A stretch of 64,000 nucleotides of DNA. Source: Flavobacteriaceae bacterium MAR_2010_188. Its GTDB lineage: Bacteria; Bacteroidota; Bacteroidia; Flavobacteriales; Flavobacteriaceae. Shown piece after piece: positions 53,848 to 62,560 of this stretch. The stretch is taken from the NCBI GenBank assembly GCA_900104375.1, contig LT629302.1, positions 2,878,001-2,942,000 on the forward strand. Direction: 5' to 3'. The position numbers were made by a program, and so were the translations under genes. The first letter of the stretch is position 1, and every line of letters starts with the position of its first letter. The notes under the pieces are model-generated. The model was not told the DNA's origin and made no database searches. It saw nothing but the letters and a program-made list of their open reading frames with translations.

Positions 53848-54642
53848 TTAGGATAGACGTTCGCCACCATCCACTGGTATGACCGTTCCGTTAATCCAAC
53901 TTGCTTCATCTTTACTTAAAAGATAGACCACATTGGCGACATCTTCTGGCGTGGTTAAACGTTTAAAAGGATTCCGCGACATGCTATACTTTTTCATTTT
54001 ATCACTTTCAGGTATTAAATTAAGGGAAGCCGTATCTGTGACGCCAGCCTGAATACAGTTTGCCCTAATACCATAAGGTGCAAATTCTAGCGCAATATTT
54101 CTGGTGATAGCTTCCAAAGTTGCTTTTGCCGCTGATACCGCTGCATAATTTTTCCAGGCTTTTGAATTTCCTTCACTGGTAAAACTTATGATTCTGGAAT
54201 CTTGTGCAAATAATTTATCTTGAAAAATAGCTTGGGTCCAATCGTACAAACTAATCGCCATCGCATTGATGGTAAGCATAAAATCATCATTTTTTAATAT
54301 TGAATCATGATCCGAAACCATTGGCTTTAAGTTTCCTTTGGCGATACTATGCACCATGGTTCTGATTTTTCCTTTATCTGCTAGCTTTTGTTTTAATTCA
54401 CTTATTATTTCATTTCTTTTTTCAGCATTTGTCGCGTCCAGGTTGAAGGATAAAATCTGAACGCCTTCATCTATTATTTTCTCAAATTCTGAATTTATTT
54501 CTTGTTGTTGAGCTCGGGAATTTCTATGCACCACACAGATATTCATGCCGTGTTTAGCCAATTTTTTTGCGCTAGCTAACCCGAGTCCGCTAGAACCGCC
54601 CAGAATAAGTGCCCAGTAATTTTTACCGTCAAACTCTTTCAT
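53848..54642 (-). CDS. FabL-like enoyl-ACP reductase (SDR)
   Basis: A 264-aa SDR. The cofactor motif is LGGSSGLGLASA (residues 14-25). The active site reads Y-x6-K (YAAVSAAK, near residue 165), which is the spacing of enoyl-ACP reductases FabI/FabL rather than the Y-x3-K of ketoreductases; VHSIAKGNL also recalls the FabI/FabL SIA segment. It would reduce the enoyl-ACP double bond, so the operon can make saturated chains. It starts 6 nt after the type III PKS stop. No ketoreductase gene is present, so that step must come from elsewhere. Confidence 0.87.
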   Translation of the reverse strand: MKEFDGKNYWALILGGSSGLGLASAKKLAKHGMNICVVHRNSRAQQQEINSEFEKIIDEGVQILSFNLDATNAEKRNEIISELKQKLADKGKIRTMVHSIAKGNLKPMVSDHDSILKNDDFMLTINAMAISLYDWTQAIFQDKLFAQDSRIISFTSEGNSKAWKNYAAVSAAKATLEAITRNIALEFAPYGIRANCIQAGVTDTASLNLIPESDKMKKYSMSRNPFKRLTTPEDVANVVYLLSKDEASWINGTVIPVDGGERLS

Positions 54643-54648
54643 ATTACT

Positions 54649-55701
54649 TTACCATTCTAATAATATTCGTTGGGCAGAAAAACCGGGGCCAAAACTCAAC
54701 ATTAATCCTTTTTCCCCTTTTGCTAATTCCTGATCCATAAAACGCTCTAAGACATAGAGTACGGTTGCGCTACTCATATTTCCGTATAATCTTAGAACTT
54801 CTTTTGTGTCGTCTATGTTTTTACCTAAAGACCCGAACAAATCTTCTACGGTTTGCACTATTTTTTTTCCGCCGGGGTGAAAAATCAGATGGTCAATATC
54901 TTCAATTGTCAATCCGTTTCGTTCTAAAAAAGGATGCACAATCTTTGGGAAATGGTCCGAAATTGTCTGAGGCACGGAAATATCCAATATCATCTGCAAT
55001 CCGGTATTTACCAAATTAAAACCCATCATTTGTTCTGAATCATAAAAATGGTACATCGCTTCATCCTTAATTTCTGGACCTTCTTCATCTTCATAGGAAG
55101 ATAGTATAACACTCGCAGCACCGTCCCCAAAAATAGCGGCGCTTACAATGTTCACCATAGAAAAATCATCTAGTTGAAAAGTAGCGGTCGGCGCTTCTAC
55201 CGCAATGACCACCGCGCGTTTATTCGGATTTGCCTTTAAAAAATTCTTGGCATAGAGAATTCCTGAAACTCCAGCGGCGCATCCCATTTCTGTAACCGGC
55301 AATCTCACAATATCCTGATTCATTTTGAGACGATTGATCAAATACGCATCTAAAGATGGAATCATGATTCCGGTACAGCTTACCGTAATGATATAATCAA
55401 TGTCTTCAGGATTAAGCTTCGCTTTCGCAAGGGATTTTAGTAAGGCGCTTTCTGCCAATTTTATGGATTCCCTAATATAAATATCGTTTTTTTCTTCAAA
55501 AGAGGTTTTAAGAAATACTTCTTCTGGATCCATGATAGAATAACGCTTGTCTACCCCTGCATTCTCGAAAATCTTTGTGACCTTCCGTCTAAAACGCTCA
55601 TCTTGTCCCGACAACCAAACATCCAGAAAGGGTAATATTTCGGAAGTGTTTCTACTATATTTAGGAAGTTGCTTTGCAACTGCAGTTATTCTTACACTCA
55701 T
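54649..55701 (-). CDS. Type III polyketide synthase (chalcone/stilbene synthase family)
   Basis: A 350-aa homodimeric-type ketosynthase. The catalytic triad is present: Cys141 in EMGCAAGVSG, His near 272 in FHPGGKK, and Asn near 306 in LYGNMSSATV. SFGPGFSAQ near the C-terminus is the GFGPG loop. It extends acyl starters with malonyl-CoA and cyclises them to resorcinols, pyrones or phloroglucinols. It overlaps the methyltransferase by ATGA and is followed by FAS-like genes that could supply the starter. Alkylresorcinol or alkylpyrone formation is the best inference. Confidence 0.92.
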   Translation of the reverse strand: MSVRITAVAKQLPKYSRNTSEILPFLDVWLSGQDERFRRKVTKIFENAGVDKRYSIMDPEEVFLKTSFEEKNDIYIRESIKLAESALLKSLAKAKLNPEDIDYIITVSCTGIMIPSLDAYLINRLKMNQDIVRLPVTEMGCAAGVSGILYAKNFLKANPNKRAVVIAVEAPTATFQLDDFSMVNIVSAAIFGDGAASVILSSYEDEEGPEIKDEAMYHFYDSEQMMGFNLVNTGLQMILDISVPQTISDHFPKIVHPFLERNGLTIEDIDHLIFHPGGKKIVQTVEDLFGSLGKNIDDTKEVLRLYGNMSSATVLYVLERFMDQELAKGEKGLMLSFGPGFSAQRILLEW

Positions 55702-56411
55702 TTATTTTGAATTATCCATTGGTAACGGAAAGCCCATCTCCACTTAATTTGGGGCGGCACATTTAACCTTTTTGAAAATTCTTCTAATTCTTCACGTTTA
55801 AACCCGCGTAAAATAGAAGTTAATCCATCTTCAATAATCATCCTATTTTTAATGGTTAGGCAAACCACTTTAAATAAATAATAGGCGATTGGGCTACGTT
55901 GAAGGTCATTCACCACAATTCCTAATTTTGCTTTCTTTTTAGCCTTCTGAAGGATTTTTATGATTTCTTCATCTTTAAAATGATGCAGAAACAAAGTGGT
56001 TAATACCACGTCATACTTCAATAGATCAAATTCCTCTGAAAATATATCATAGGCTTTAAAGCTAATTTCAGGGTAGTTTTTAGATAATTTTCTAGCATAG
56101 ACCATGGCATCTGGGTTTGCGTCAATGCCAATCAATTTGAAAATATATCCTTCTTTCCTCCCATAGTCAGCAACCTTTCGTAAAATATCGCCGCCGCCGC
56201 AACCAAGGTCAATGATGGTAATAGGAACGTTTCTCGAATGGCGTTTTAAAACCTTTTTTAAGCCATCTAAAGTGACGTTATTGCCGCCCAACCACTTGTT
56301 TATATCTGCTAACGTATCTAAGGTATTATGCAGCGATTCTCCTTCTAGAGAAAAATCGTCCATAATCTCAATAGCATCCGTCCTTTCCTTGGTATTGACT
56401 AAAATGCTCAT
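55698..56411 (-). CDS. SAM-dependent methyltransferase of the type III PKS operon
   Basis: A 237-aa class I methyltransferase with motif I IDLGCGGGDIL (near residue 68), a following acidic IGIDANPDAM, and a post-motif LTTLFLHHFKDEEI near 148 like UbiE-type enzymes. It is flanked by ATGA overlaps on both sides, so it is translated together with the type III PKS and the flavoprotein. It probably methylates the aromatic product on O or C, as the methyltransferases of phenolic-lipid operons do. Confidence 0.9.
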   Translation of the reverse strand: MSILVNTKERTDAIEIMDDFSLEGESLHNTLDTLADINKWLGGNNVTLDGLKKVLKRHSRNVPITIIDLGCGGGDILRKVADYGRKEGYIFKLIGIDANPDAMVYARKLSKNYPEISFKAYDIFSEEFDLLKYDVVLTTLFLHHFKDEEIIKILQKAKKKAKLGIVVNDLQRSPIAYYLFKVVCLTIKNRMIIEDGLTSILRGFKREELEEFSKRLNVPPQIKWRWAFRYQWIIQNK

Positions 56412-57547
56412 TCTACGATCATAGGTTTACCATGCGTTCTATTTATGATTTTTGGCAAAAGAAAAGGCGCACGCCTTAAAATCGCAATCATACTTTCCGT
56501 TAATTTATCCTTGCTAAAAAGTTTCGCTACAAAATGCCCAACCTTTAATCTTGTTTTAAATTCTCTATTCCAAGATTTGGTATACGCAGTTTCTAGCTCT
56601 AAACGTGAGTCAATTTTTCCTTGAAGATAATCAATAATCAATTGGGAAGCCATTTGGGCGCCACGAATAGCCATACTCATTCCGTTTCCGCAAAGTGGAT
56701 GTATCATACCCGCAGTATCACCGCACATTAGGATATGGTTTTCAACTGGAGTTTTATTGGAAAATGATATCTGACCTATGGTTAAAGGCTTTTCAAAAAC
56801 AGCGGTAGAATTTTTAAAAATCGCTTTCAAATAAGTGTTCTTAAAAACCACTTTCTCTTGAAACTCCTCGATATCCTTATATTTTTTAAAGGATTTAAAG
56901 GTTGTGATATAACATAGGTTAATTATATCATTTTCAACTTTTGAAACGCCGCAATAGCCACCTTCAAAATTATGTAACGCTACCAAATCATTAGGGAAGT
57001 TGCTTTTAACATGCTGTTTTACCGCTAAAAAAGGTGATTTATTTTGAATAAATTCTCGCTGAAGACTAACATCTAGATTGGAACGCTTGCCGTAACAACC
57101 AAGTACAAGTTTCGACTTAAAGGAGATTTCATTTTTTGTATTTACAGTAAATTCATCATCGCTAAACTGAACATCTACGACCGAATCCTGAATCGTTTCA
57201 ACCTTTTGGTTTTTCGCTTTTTCGTATAAGGAATTATCCAGTGTGAAGCGACTAATTCCGAACCCGCCTAACCTTAAATCAGATTTTATAAGCTTATTTT
57301 TAGCTGTGGAAATTTCTAACTTATCAATGTTTTGAGCGCCTAAACAAAAAACATCAATTCCAAGAAAATCTAAATATGGCAAAACTTCATTAGAAATATA
57401 TTCTCCGCACACTTTATGTTTTGGATAGTCGTTTTTCTCGATAACCAAAACAGAAAAATCATTTTTCGATAAATGGATTGCGCTAGATAAACCAGCCAGT
57501 CCACCACCGATAATAATTACGTCAAAGATTTTTTGGATTTGGTTCAC
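56408..57547 (-). CDS. FAD-dependent oxidoreductase (geranylgeranyl-reductase/hydroxylase-like)
   Basis: A 379-aa flavoprotein and the first gene of the operon. The FAD motif is IIGGGLAGLSSA (residues 12-23), the PKHKVCGEY motif near 41-49 is typical of the GGR family, and CGDTAGMIHPLCGNGM near residue 275 is the second FAD segment (GD). The start is GTG 57547, with a stop just upstream. It could hydroxylate the ring or alter chain unsaturation. In phenolic-lipid operons of Streptomyces a flavoprotein hydroxylase plays a comparable part. The reaction is inferred, not shown. Confidence 0.87.
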   Translation of the reverse strand: MNQIQKIFDVIIIGGGLAGLSSAIHLSKNDFSVLVIEKNDYPKHKVCGEYISNEVLPYLDFLGIDVFCLGAQNIDKLEISTAKNKLIKSDLRLGGFGISRFTLDNSLYEKAKNQKVETIQDSVVDVQFSDDEFTVNTKNEISFKSKLVLGCYGKRSNLDVSLQREFIQNKSPFLAVKQHVKSNFPNDLVALHNFEGGYCGVSKVENDIINLCYITTFKSFKKYKDIEEFQEKVVFKNTYLKAIFKNSTAVFEKPLTIGQISFSNKTPVENHILMCGDTAGMIHPLCGNGMSMAIRGAQMASQLIIDYLQGKIDSRLELETAYTKSWNREFKTRLKVGHFVAKLFSKDKLTESMIAILRRAPFLLPKIINRTHGKPMIVE

Positions 57548-57603
57548 CTGCTAATATTGGGAAAACAATTATATCCCAAGTGCCTTTTAGAGTTAATTTT
57601 GAA

Positions 57604-58062
57604 TTATATCACAGATTCTATTGAAAATACGGTCTTGTTGAATTCAACCGTGTCGCCAGCAGATTTCATTAGCAGCAGTTTCCCTGTGGGTGAATTGTTC
57701 GAAATCGCATAAAAAGTTTGTCCCTCAACTTCGAGTTTGCCGATTGCAACCGAAATAAAGTAATTTTCTTTGGAGGTGAATATCAAGCTACCTACTGAAA
57801 TAAGTTTATGAGGTTGGTCTGGATTTATTCTAGAAAGGATTTCAGATTGCTGTTCTAATTGAGCAAGTTGCCTACCGAGTTGCTCTCTTTCAAGTTGAAT
57901 CATCGCTCTTCCTGTTTCGTGCTTATCGCCGGCGGAGCTTTTAGTTTCAGATGAAAGGGAGTTTTGTAAAGATTTAGATTGCTGTTGAAGCGCTTCTGAT
58001 TTGTCTTGAACGGATTGCTTGCACAAGGTTAATATTTTCAATTTGATTGACTCGTTTTCCAT
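57604..58062 (-). CDS. Coiled-coil protein with GreA/GreB C-terminal-like domain
   Basis: A 152-aa protein. The N-terminal half is a charged helical coiled coil (LEREQLGRQLAQLEQQSEIL). The C-terminal half matches the FKBP-like domain of GreA: ISVGSLIFTS, then ISNNSPTGKLLLMKSAGDTVEF, close to the GreA pattern of NSPLGRALLGKKVGDEVE. It may bind RNA polymerase. Relatives are often labelled 3-oxoacyl-ACP synthase in databases; nothing here supports that. It lies 2 nt after the GntP gene and before the type III PKS operon. Confidence 0.75.
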   Translation of the reverse strand: MENESIKLKILTLCKQSVQDKSEALQQQSKSLQNSLSSETKSSAGDKHETGRAMIQLEREQLGRQLAQLEQQSEILSRINPDQPHKLISVGSLIFTSKENYFISVAIGKLEVEGQTFYAISNNSPTGKLLLMKSAGDTVEFNKTVFSIESVI

Positions 58063-58064
58063 TT

Positions 58065-59405
58065 TTAAATGAAAATTGAAATCAATGAAAGAAGAAGTGC
58101 CGCGGAAAAGCCTAGCACAAAGGAGGCAGAGCTGACCAATCTATAACCCGTTTTAACGTCCATCCCAGACAATCTGGTCACGACCCAAAAGAAACTGTCA
58201 TTGGCGTGGGAGATAACCGCTGAGCCGGCTCCTATGGCGACTACGGCCATTGCCTTTTGTATTTCTGAATCGAATCCTAAGGTATGCATTAATGGAGCGA
58301 TTATAGATGCCGCGGTGATTAAAGCAACGGTTGAAGAACCTTGGGCAGTCTTAATGGCCGCCGCCAGTAGGAACGGCAGCCAAATCCCGAGATTTAATCC
58401 AGAAATGGCGTCGCCAAGCACAATGGCAATTCCCGAATCTCTTAAAACCTGACCAAAAATACCACCTGCGCCAGTTATCAATAAAATTGATGAGGCATCC
58501 GTCAAGGCTTTACCGATCCAACCAGAAGTCGAAAAAAGGTCTTTATTTAATTTCTTTGGAAGAAGAAATGCTAGAAACATTCCTATTAACAAAGCAATGA
58601 AGGGTTCGCCCAAGAAAAATAAAATGTTGATGGGAAATTGTGAACTTTCAGCTTCTAAAGGCGAATAACCCATAGAGGTCAAAACGGATTTTAGTACAAT
58701 CAGTACAATCGGAACCACTATTGGCAAAGTCGATTTTAAGGCCGAAGGAGCCTCGCTAACTAGTTTAGAAATCTCTTCTTCTGTAACTTCAGGATTTGGG
58801 TCTATATAGGTTTTTGAAACATAGGTCTTGGCAAAGAAAATTCCGGCTAAAACTGCAAATAAACTCACGGGAACACCGATTAACATTACCATTCCCAAAT
58901 CTGCCTCTAGATAATGTGCTGCCGCAATCGGCCCGGGTGTTGGCGGAACCATTGTGTGAGCCGCTAGCAGACCTACCGCTAATGCTACCGCGGCGCCAGC
59001 GAGGGTGATTTTCGCTTTTTTGGTCAAACTTTTATTAAGTGGAGCCAATAACATAAATCCGCTATCAGCAAAGACCGGAATACAAACAATCCAGCCGAGC
59101 AGTCCCATTGCTTCTGGGATTCTCTTCTTACCAGTGAGTTTTAGGACTTTAGAGGCGAGAGTGTAAGCACCGCCTGAATTTTCCAAAAATGCTCCGATTA
59201 TTACTCCCAATATTATAATGAGTCCAATCCCGCCCAAAGTATTTCCAAACCCGGTATTTATAGAATTTACGATTTCCTGTAAAGGCATTCCCGAGTTAAT
59301 CCCGTAGAAGATTGCGGTAAGAAGGAGAGCGATAAACGGATGTACCTTAAGTTTTACCGTCATTAAGATAATGAGGGCAACGCTCAGGATTAAAAGTAAA
59401 ACCAT
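58065..59405 (-). CDS. GntP-family gluconate/organic acid permease
   Basis: A 446-aa membrane protein with about twelve helices. PGPIAAAHYLEADLG near residue 155, the HTMVPPTPGP segment and AGGIFGQVLRDSGIA near 315 are typical of GntP permeases, which import gluconate or related hydroxy acids with H+. There is no gluconate kinase nearby; the adjacent DAO-type oxidase (9 nt upstream) suggests a different, perhaps amino- or hydroxy-acid, substrate. Confidence 0.92.
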   Translation of the reverse strand: MVLLLILSVALIILMTVKLKVHPFIALLLTAIFYGINSGMPLQEIVNSINTGFGNTLGGIGLIIILGVIIGAFLENSGGAYTLASKVLKLTGKKRIPEAMGLLGWIVCIPVFADSGFMLLAPLNKSLTKKAKITLAGAAVALAVGLLAAHTMVPPTPGPIAAAHYLEADLGMVMLIGVPVSLFAVLAGIFFAKTYVSKTYIDPNPEVTEEEISKLVSEAPSALKSTLPIVVPIVLIVLKSVLTSMGYSPLEAESSQFPINILFFLGEPFIALLIGMFLAFLLPKKLNKDLFSTSGWIGKALTDASSILLITGAGGIFGQVLRDSGIAIVLGDAISGLNLGIWLPFLLAAAIKTAQGSSTVALITAASIIAPLMHTLGFDSEIQKAMAVVAIGAGSAVISHANDSFFWVVTRLSGMDVKTGYRLVSSASFVLGFSAALLLSLISIFI

Positions 59406-59414
59406 TTTATATAT

Positions 59415-60530
59415 TTAGTCGGAAAGCTCCGCTAGTTGTTCTCCAATAAGACTACCGATGGCAATCCCCATACCGCCCAGTCTAACACCGCAAAACACAT
59501 TGTTTGATAGGGCTTTTACAATGGTATCCTTGCTCTCACCAACTCCCATAATGCCGCTCCAACGGTGGTCAATTTTAAAGTCGTTATTTGGAAGAATGGT
59601 TGTTTTTAGTAAATGCTCCAATCTATTTTGAACCTTTTCTGTAAGTCCAAATTCCGTGGTTGTTTCTGTTTCAAAGTCTAATTCCCTGCCTCCACCAAAT
59701 AAGATTCTATTACCAATGTTCCGAAAGTAGTAATAACCTCGGTCAATATGAAATGTTCCTCTTACCTTTAAATCTCTAATTGGTTTTGTAATAAGCACCT
59801 GTGCTCTTGCTGGTTTAACTTCTAGCTCACCTAATTTTGAAGCAAATCCGTTAGTAGCGATATACAACTTAGAGGTTTTAAATTGAATTTTATCGGTCAG
59901 GACTTCTACCGAACCTTCAATATCCGTAAATTCTTGAACCACTATATTATTTAGAATTCTTATTCCTAAACTTTGCGCTTTCCTAAGGAGATTATCCATC
60001 ATAAGCCCAGTATCAATCTGCCCTTCAAATGGATTATAGAGTAATTTTGGAACGATATTTCCGAAGTTAAAGTCGTTATTCTTGATGCTGAAAACATCCT
60101 GATTAAACAATGTATACAAAACCCGATTAACGTAATCGAGATTAGCTTCACATTGGGCAAATTCATTTTCTGAACCCTTCAAAAATAGTTCGTATCCGCC
60201 GTATTGTTTATAGGAAATATTGTCGTCGCCCAGTAAATTCCGAAGTTTTTCTAATCCCTTAACCCTCTTTTCTATAAGTGAAAGAACGCGGTCTTCCGAA
60301 GATTTATTTAAATCGTCCAAAATTTCACTCAGACTTCCGAAGCAAGCGAATCCAGCATTTTTGGTGCTTGCGCCTTGCGGCAGCATCCCCTTTTCTAATA
60401 TAAGAACGTTAGAGTTGGGATGTTTTTCTTTAAGATGAATTGCACAATTAAGGCCAACGATTCCGCTACCGATAATGGTGAAGTCCACATCGGTAAACCA
60501 AGTATTCATTTCCCAATAGGAAAAATCCAT
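59415..60530 (-). CDS. FAD-dependent DAO-family oxidoreductase
   Basis: A 371-aa protein of the D-amino-acid-oxidase-like family. The FAD motif is IIGSGIVGLNCA (near residues 19-30), followed by ILEKGMLPQGASTKNAGFACFGS, as in PuuB/glycine-oxidase-like proteins. The C-terminus has WSGIMGVG and GVRLGGMGIAIGS, the usual second FAD contact. Such enzymes oxidise amines or amino acids. The neighbouring GntP permease may import its substrate. It starts at ATG 60530. Confidence 0.87.
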   Translation of the reverse strand: MDFSYWEMNTWFTDVDFTIIGSGIVGLNCAIHLKEKHPNSNVLILEKGMLPQGASTKNAGFACFGSLSEILDDLNKSSEDRVLSLIEKRVKGLEKLRNLLGDDNISYKQYGGYELFLKGSENEFAQCEANLDYVNRVLYTLFNQDVFSIKNNDFNFGNIVPKLLYNPFEGQIDTGLMMDNLLRKAQSLGIRILNNIVVQEFTDIEGSVEVLTDKIQFKTSKLYIATNGFASKLGELEVKPARAQVLITKPIRDLKVRGTFHIDRGYYYFRNIGNRILFGGGRELDFETETTTEFGLTEKVQNRLEHLLKTTILPNNDFKIDHRWSGIMGVGESKDTIVKALSNNVFCGVRLGGMGIAIGSLIGEQLAELSD

Positions 60531-60553
60531 TTAAAATAAGTTGAAATTATTAC

Positions 60554-60587
60554 AAAAAAAGAGCATCACTTTTTTAGGATGATGCTC
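60554..60587 (-). terminator. Rho-independent terminator of the accC transcript
   Basis: On the minus strand GAGCATCA pairs with TGATGCTC, with a loop containing CTAAAAAAG, followed by a T-run of seven. It ends the accB-accC transcript before the DAO gene. Confidence 0.85.
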
Positions 60588-60605
60588 GTTTATAGTATTT
60601 AAATT

Positions 60606-61961
60606 TTATTCTTCTTCGATATCATGGTTCATTTTAAAGTCTTCCATGAATTTTGTGGTGTAGTTACCAGCTCGATAATCTGGATGATCCATCAACTGAC
60701 GGTGAAAAGGGATTGTAGTTTTAATTCCTTCAATCACAAATTCATCTAATGCACGCTTCATCTTATTAATCGCCTCTTCCCTGCTCTGCGCAGTGGTAAT
60801 GAGTTTAGCAATCATAGAATCATAGTTCGGCGGAATGGTATACCCTGCATAAACGTGAGTGTCTAGACGAACGCCATGGCCACCCGGAGCATGTAAGGTT
60901 GTGATTTTACCTGGAGAAGGTCTAAAGTCGTTAAACGGATCTTCTGCATTTATTCTACATTCTATAGAATGAAGGTTTGGGGTATAATTTTTACCTGAAA
61001 TTGGCACTCCTGCCGCAACTAATATTTGTTCTCTAATAAGATCAAAGTCAATTACTTGCTCAGTTATTGGATGTTCCACTTGAATACGCGTATTCATTTC
61101 CATGAAGTAGAAGTTTCTGTCCTTATCAACTAGAAATTCTACGGTGCCGGCACCTTCGTATTTTATAAATTCTGCCGCTTTAACTGCCGCAGTTCCCATT
61201 TTTTCTCTTAATTCTTTCGTCATAAATGGCGAAGGAACTTCTTCGGTAAGCTTTTGGTGTCTTCTTTGGATAGAACAATCGCGCTCTGATAGATGGCAGG
61301 CCTTACCTGTCGAATCTCCAACAATCTGGATTTCGATATGGCGTGGTTCCACAATCAGCTTCTCCATATACATATCGTCATTACCAAAAGCCGCCTTAGA
61401 TTCTTGTCTAGCAGAATCCCAAGCATCCTTTAATTTTTCGGGTTTGTAAACACCGCGCATTCCTTTTCCGCCACCACCGGCAGTAGCCTTGAGCATCACC
61501 GGAAAACCCATTTCCTTGGCAAGTTTCTCACACTGTTCAAAATCTTCAATAATACCTTCGCTTCCTGGAACGCATGGTACTCCGGCAGCTTTCATGGTAG
61601 ACTTAGCCGAAGCTTTATCTCCCATCTTGTCAATCATCTCTGGAGAAGCACCAATAAATTTTATATCGTGTTCTTCACAGATTTTCGAAAACCTTGCGTT
61701 TTCAGAAAGAAAACCATAACCTGGGTGAATGGCGTCTGCGTTGGTAATTTCTGCCGCCGCTATGATATTCGCTATTTTCAGATATGATTGGCTGCTAGCT
61801 GGTGGTCCAATACATACTGCCTCGTCAGCAAATTTAACGTGAAGACTTTCTGCATCTGCAGTAGAATATACGGCAACAGTCTTGATGCCCATTTCCTTAC
61901 AGGTCCTAATAACCCTCAGAGCTATTTCTCCTCTATTTGCTATTAATATTTTTTTAAACAT
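60606..61961 (-). CDS. accC: Acetyl-CoA carboxylase biotin carboxylase
   Basis: A 451-aa ATP-grasp enzyme that carboxylates the biotin on AccB. Seen in order: [16 protein letters not shown] at the N-terminus, the glycine-rich [12 protein letters not shown] loop near residue 160, [11 protein letters not shown] near 290, and RINAEDP near 340. Length matches E. coli AccC (449 aa). It is the last gene of the minus-strand operon with fabH and accB, and its terminator follows. Confidence 0.97.
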   Translation of the reverse strand: MFKKILIANRGEIALRVIRTCKEMGIKTVAVYSTADAESLHVKFADEAVCIGPPASSQSYLKIANIIAAAEITNADAIHPGYGFLSENARFSKICEEHDIKFIGASPEMIDKMGDKASAKSTMKAAGVPCVPGSEGIIEDFEQCEKLAKEMGFPVMLKATAGGGGKGMRGVYKPEKLKDAWDSARQESKAAFGNDDMYMEKLIVEPRHIEIQIVGDSTGKACHLSERDCSIQRRHQKLTEEVPSPFMTKELREKMGTAAVKAAEFIKYEGAGTVEFLVDKDRNFYFMEMNTRIQVEHPITEQVIDFDLIREQILVAAGVPISGKNYTPNLHSIECRINAEDPFNDFRPSPGKITTLHAPGGHGVRLDTHVYAGYTIPPNYDSMIAKLITTAQSREEAINKMKRALDEFVIEGIKTTIPFHRQLMDHPDYRAGNYTTKFMEDFKMNHDIEEE

Positions 61962-62056
61962 AAATCCTTCTTTTTTTCAGTAGTCAAAATTTTAAATGCC
62001 TCAATAATTCTTTGGGACTTGTAACCATGAAATCAGTTTCCGGGTTATTTTTTTGA

Positions 62057-62527
62057 TTATGAAGGATCGACTAAGTAAAGTGGTTGATCAAATTCTACCG
62101 GTGAGGAATCATCTACCAATATTTTTACAATCTTCCCTGACACCTCTGATTCGATTTCGTTAAATAACTTCATTGCCTCTATTACACAAAGCACATCGCC
62201 TTCAGAAATCATTGTGCCTACTTCTACGAATACTGGCTTATCTGGTGACGGCTTTCTATAGAAAGTACCGATTATAGGAGATTTGATAGTAACATATTTG
62301 GAATCTTCGCTTGCTGCCGCGGCCGGCGCTTGTGGGGCCTGCGGCGCGGGAGGTGCTGACATTGGTTGGTTCATAGGGATTTGTTGGACATACGTGGTAG
62401 TATTGTCCTCTCTTTCATGGGAACCGGTTCTAATTGTAATTTTAATATCGCCTGTCTCTAGCTTAACCTCACTCGCCCCGGACTTAGCCACGAACTTGAT
62501 TAAATTTTGAATTTCCTTGATATCCAT
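62057..62527 (-). CDS. accB: Biotin carboxyl carrier protein of acetyl-CoA carboxylase
   Basis: A 156-aa BCCP. The biotinyl Lys is in VIEAMKLFNEI (near residue 119), within the hammerhead domain starting at SPIIGTFYRKPSPD. A Pro/Ala/Gln-rich linker lies at about residues 50-72. Length is typical. It sits 33 nt after fabH and before accC on the same strand. It carries carboxybiotin for malonyl-CoA synthesis, which also feeds both polyketide loci of this window. Confidence 0.97.
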   Translation of the reverse strand: MDIKEIQNLIKFVAKSGASEVKLETGDIKITIRTGSHEREDNTTTYVQQIPMNQPMSAPPAPQAPQAPAAAASEDSKYVTIKSPIIGTFYRKPSPDKPVFVEVGTMISEGDVLCVIEAMKLFNEIESEVSGKIVKILVDDSSPVEFDQPLYLVDPS

Positions 62528-62560
62528 AGATTCTAGATTAAATTAATTGTCGGTTATAAA

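Noticed and set aside
57604-58062. 3-oxoacyl-ACP synthase label used for relatives of this protein
   Set aside because: No thiolase fold motifs are present; the C-terminus resembles GreA.
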